Assembly: GCA_963678855.1 (NCBI GenBank)
Contig: OY787448.1
Coordinates: 1,302,001-1,366,000 of the forward strand
Source: F22 sp963678855
Lineage (GTDB): Bacteria > Bacteroidota > Bacteroidia > Bacteroidales > Bacteroidaceae
Reading direction: 5' to 3'
Length of the DNA stretch: 64,000 nt
The notes beneath the pieces were generated by a model that saw nothing but the letters and a program-made list of their open reading frames with translations, searched no databases and was not told the DNA's origin. Both the position numbers and the translations under genes were made by a program. Shown one piece after another: positions 61,482 to 64,000 of this stretch; within the stretch, counting starts at the first letter, position 1; the number at the start of each line of letters is the position of its first letter.

Positions 61482-61619
61482 ATATATGATAACACACAGA
61501 TAATCATACAGCACTTAAATTCCCCTTAGTGGCACAAAATAGGCACCTAACACATCCCTCACAGACATCCTGCAGACTTCACAAAGACTTCCAAACCATT
61601 TAACTACTGGTATAAGAGA

Positions 61620-61669
61620 CAAAAAAATCACGCCTATAAATAGAGATGCAAATCTCTATTTATAGGCGT
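61620..61669 (-). terminator. Terminator of the response-regulator gene
   Basis: Perfect 18-bp stem (acgcctataaatagagat against atctctatttataggcgt, loop gcaa); on the minus strand followed by gattttttt. It lies 42 bases after the stop. Confidence 0.9.
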
Positions 61670-61710
61670 AACATGATATCCCGAAGGACATTATAGGAAA
61701 TGTATAAAAT

Positions 61711-62100
61711 CTACCAAGTCAGCTTAGGAAGAAAGCCAGTCAAACACTTTTTTAACACTGATGACATAATTGGTTTTACAAGCACTTCATTAGCACCAAC
61801 ATCTAATGCATTTTGACGGTCAGTATCAAAAGCATAGGCAGTCTGCATGATAATAGGTACTTCAGCATTCAAAGTACGAATTTCTTTCGTTGCTTCAAGA
61901 CCATTCATCTCAGGCATTTTGATATCCATCAGAATTGCTTCGATTTTATCTTTGTTCTCTTTGTATAGTTCAACAGCTACTTGACCGTTTTGAGCCCATA
62001 GAACTTCAGTCTTACGACCGATTATGGCTTTGATCAACTTGATATTGCTGTCATCATCCTCAGCTACGAGAATCACTGGCTTATAATCTTCCTGTTTCAT
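61711..62100 (-). CDS. Single-domain response regulator (CheY-like receiver)
   Basis: 129 residues, a receiver domain only. Acidic pocket E14-D15, phospho-acceptor D59 in ILMDIKMPEMNG, switch T87 in MQTAYAF and K109 in VLVKP are all present. The MQTAYAF and NEVLVKP segments resemble receivers of hybrid histidine kinases rather than CheY. No output domain, and no kinase is adjacent. Its partner is unknown. Confidence 0.92.
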   Translation of the reverse strand: MKQEDYKPVILVAEDDDSNIKLIKAIIGRKTEVLWAQNGQVAVELYKENKDKIEAILMDIKMPEMNGLEATKEIRTLNAEVPIIMQTAYAFDTDRQNALDVGANEVLVKPIMSSVLKKCLTGFLPKLTW

Positions 62101-62220
62101 AATGTGATTTATACAAGTAGGGTTTATTTTTAGTTTTTATTTCGTCCGCAATTTAGTTATTTTTTTCGAGATATACCATCTTATTAATAAGAAAAACATG
62201 ACAATACAGCCCTCTATGCC

Positions 62221-63099
62221 TTATTTTTTTATTGTATAGGTACTAGAACCTATTAAAATGTTCTCAGCGAAGATATCAACTTGATAAGTACCAGCATACA
62301 AGAACTCCTTGACATCCCAATACACTGTGACAGCTTGTGGTTCACCTGTATACTCGATATATTTCTTGATTGAATAGTGCAATCGAGTATTCTCATAAGC
62401 GAAAGTATCGTTCATCCCTCGTGCAAGCACACTATTGTCTGGCTTCAGAACGCGCACATATAAGATACGCTCTCCAGGTGTGGCAGTAATATTCTTTGCA
62501 ATTGTAAAATCTATCTGGAATTGCTTGATATCCTTTACGCGTTTAGCTCTACGCTTACGCTTAGTTTTACCATAAATCTGAATATTTGTGGCATCAAGTT
62601 GAGAAGCAAGTGCCACTTGCTGGTCCAACTGCTTTTTAACCTCCTGCAAATCATCACGCTCACGACGCGTCCTGTTATACTGACGAGTCACTTGCTTAAT
62701 GACTTCCTTTTGCTTAGCATTGATTCGGTTTAGCGAGTCAATCTGAGCCACAAAGCTACGCATAACTTTACGTAAAGAAGATAGTTCTTTCTTTAAACGA
62801 CGGATTTCACGTGCATTGCTGGTTTTAACCATCTGCAATTCTTGAAGAAGTTGGCGGACTTTACTCTGCTCCTTATCCAGCAACTTACCCAAAGAATCAT
62901 TCTTTACTTGAATCTGAAGTTCGTCGTATTGTTGAGCAAAAAGCGTATATTCATTTTCAAGTTCTTCTTTCTGAAGTGCAAATTCAGCAACCAGCTCATT
63001 CTTTGTTTGATTCTCTTTAACAAGCAATCCACTAAGAACGAGGACTAACACGATTAGTACCACCGAAGCGACACCAAGGATTTTGATATTGATTTTCAT
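62221..63099 (-). CDS. Membrane-anchored coiled-coil protein with C-terminal beta domain
   Basis: 292 residues. One N-terminal membrane helix (about 7-27, ILGVASVVLIVLVLVLSGLL). A long coiled coil from about 30 to 180, rich in Lys, Glu and Gln (LQELQMVKTSNAREIRRLKK). A basic patch KTKRKRRAKRVKD, then a beta-rich domain of about 100 residues (FTIAKNITATPGERILYVRV, TGEPQAVTVYWDVKEF). The beta domain resembles an extracytoplasmic Ig-like fold. Not a recognised family; found between the response regulator and meaB. Confidence 0.8.
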   Translation of the reverse strand: MKINIKILGVASVVLIVLVLVLSGLLVKENQTKNELVAEFALQKEELENEYTLFAQQYDELQIQVKNDSLGKLLDKEQSKVRQLLQELQMVKTSNAREIRRLKKELSSLRKVMRSFVAQIDSLNRINAKQKEVIKQVTRQYNRTRRERDDLQEVKKQLDQQVALASQLDATNIQIYGKTKRKRRAKRVKDIKQFQIDFTIAKNITATPGERILYVRVLKPDNSVLARGMNDTFAYENTRLHYSIKKYIEYTGEPQAVTVYWDVKEFLYAGTYQVDIFAENILIGSSTYTIKK

Positions 63100-63104
63100 G
63101 CGTA

Positions 63105-63135
63105 CAAAAATACTGATTTATAGTGACTTTCTCAA
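63105..63135 (-). promoter_or_regulatory. Promoter of the coiled-coil membrane protein gene
   Basis: Minus strand TTG (63135-63133), 20 bases, TATTTTTG (63112-63105). The ATG at 63099 begins only 6 bases after the -7 box, so transcription would start at or next to the ATG. Confidence 0.6.
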
Positions 63136-63213
63136 TAAATGTATTTTAAAAGGGACTAAAAATACCTAGGCATTTATAACCTTTAGATTAAATAGCCACT
63201 CGAAGGAATATTT

Positions 63214-64000
63214 CTACTTTAGTTGTTTGAAGTATGTTTCCAATAACTCTTTAGCAGCTGTAAAACTACTACTCTGATTATTAAGCACTTCGCGCTCTTT
63301 GGCAGTTAGCATTGCTTCAATCACTTCATTATGATAGAAACTATCTTTTAACTGCTCATTAATGCTCTCATACATCCAATACTTAGCTTGCTCTTGACGG
63401 CGATAATCGAAGTAACCATTCTTCTTCACAAAGTCAATATAATCATAGACCATATCCCATACTTCAGCTATCTTGAGACCATAAAACCCACTATACGTAA
63501 GTACTTTTGGTGACCAGCCACTATCTGGTGCTGGAAACAAATGCAATGCATTGCGAAACTGACTAGCAGCCAATTCTGCTGGCTCAACATTATCACCATC
63601 AGCTTTATTAATGATGATACCATCAGCCATCTCCATAATCCCTCTCTTGATCCCTTGAAGTTCATCACCAGTGTTAGCCAACTGAATCAAAAGGAAAAAG
63701 TCAACCATACTATGTACAGCTGTTTCACTTTGCCCTACACCAACTGTTTCAACGAATATTTTATCAAAGCCTGCTGCCTCACATAAGATAATAGTCTCAC
63801 GAGTTTTGCGAGCTACACCACCAAGACTACCAGCAGAAGGACTAGGACGTACAAAACTATCAGGGTGTACTGTTAGTTTTTCCATGCGCGTTTTATCTCC
63901 TAGGATAGAACCTTTACTACGTTCACTAGAAGGGTCAATAGCGAGTACAGCTAGTTTACCACCATGCTTCTCTAACAAGTGGATACCAAATTCATCGATA
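63214..64000 (-). CDS. meaB: MeaB/ArgK-type G-protein chaperone of methylmalonyl-CoA mutase, 5' truncated by window edge
   Basis: The last 262 residues of a MeaB GTPase, which loads and protects the adenosylcobalamin of the mutase. The frame is open to the window end (IDEFGIHLLEKHGGKLAVLA), so the TTG at 63978 is internal. Present are DPSSERSKGSILGDKTRM (G2 region), VRPSPSAGSLGGVA, the G3-like FVETVGVGQSET and the G4 NKAD. The P-loop lies beyond the window. MeaB lies about 8 kb from mutAB, so the two are in the same region but not in one operon. Confidence 0.97.
   Translation of the reverse strand, partial: IDEFGIHLLEKHGGKLAVLAIDPSSERSKGSILGDKTRMEKLTVHPDSFVRPSPSAGSLGGVARKTRETIILCEAAGFDKIFVETVGVGQSETAVHSMVDFFLLIQLANTGDELQGIKRGIMEMADGIIINKADGDNVEPAELAASQFRNALHLFPAPDSGWSPKVLTYSGFYGLKIAEVWDMVYDYIDFVKKNGYFDYRRQEQAKYWMYESINEQLKDSFYHNEVIEAMLTAKEREVLNNQSSSFTAAKELLETYFKQLK

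Overview
The window comes from a Bacteroidota bacterium, most likely order Bacteroidales. The evidence is a SusC/SusD/SusE-type outer-membrane glycan locus, a NigD-like lipoprotein, MutAB plus MeaB propionate metabolism, a eukaryote-like (type 2) IleRS, DksA/TraR without its zinc cysteines, DUF3127, DUF4296 and DUF5020 proteins, and repeated promoters of the Bacteroidota type (TTG, 19-20 bp, TAnnTTTG). I cannot name the genus. Almost everything is chromosomal core; no intact insertion sequence, prophage, CRISPR array or rRNA was seen.

Layout. 1-8400: the 3' end of an alpha-glucan utilization locus (susC truncated by the window edge, susD, susE-like), a decayed sulfatase on the opposite strand, then a lipoprotein that fuses a GH13 amylase to an esterase. 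8400-11800: ECF sigma factor translationally coupled to an anti-sigma-like/beta-barrel protein, then two small lipoproteins. 11900-18000: fucose-isomerase-like protein plus Bcp peroxiredoxin, a hexuronate-type MFS transporter, a decayed epimerase-like gene, and an AsmA-family protein. 18200-28000: guaB, a Gly-Leu-Gly tRNA cluster, the ileS-traR-lspA-DUF4296-orphan operon, a HAD phosphatase and a DUF3127 protein. 28100-34800: dnaN-exonuclease-coaBC operon converging on mutY, then HU-like protein, a 30-residue ribosomal-type basic protein and RNase G. 35100-41500 (minus): two SurA-like chaperones, an OstA-like protein, a small membrane protein and mutL. 41700-49100: DUF2148 protein, a family 2 glycosyltransferase, and a converging tripartite RND efflux operon. 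49200-52700: a ZapA/coiled-coil/RNase Y operon, tRNA-Trp, and a divergent DUF5020 outer-membrane protein. 53100-64000: mutB-mutA, a cytidylate-kinase-like protein, menA, a PiT phosphate transporter, a single-domain response regulator, a coiled-coil membrane protein, and the start-truncated meaB.

The genes suggest a saccharolytic anaerobe: surface starch-type glycan capture and cleavage, menaquinone synthesis, and succinate-to-propionate flux through methylmalonyl-CoA mutase with its G-protein chaperone MeaB about 8 kb away.

The least explained structure is a set of three intergenic arrays (8467-8561, 34911-34976, 52913-52978). Each is built of three or four tandem 22-23 bp palindromic units, each is bounded by a perfect inverted repeat, each has a different primary sequence, and all three lie between convergent genes, beyond an ordinary terminator. 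The shared architecture with unrelated sequence is the best candidate here for something undescribed.
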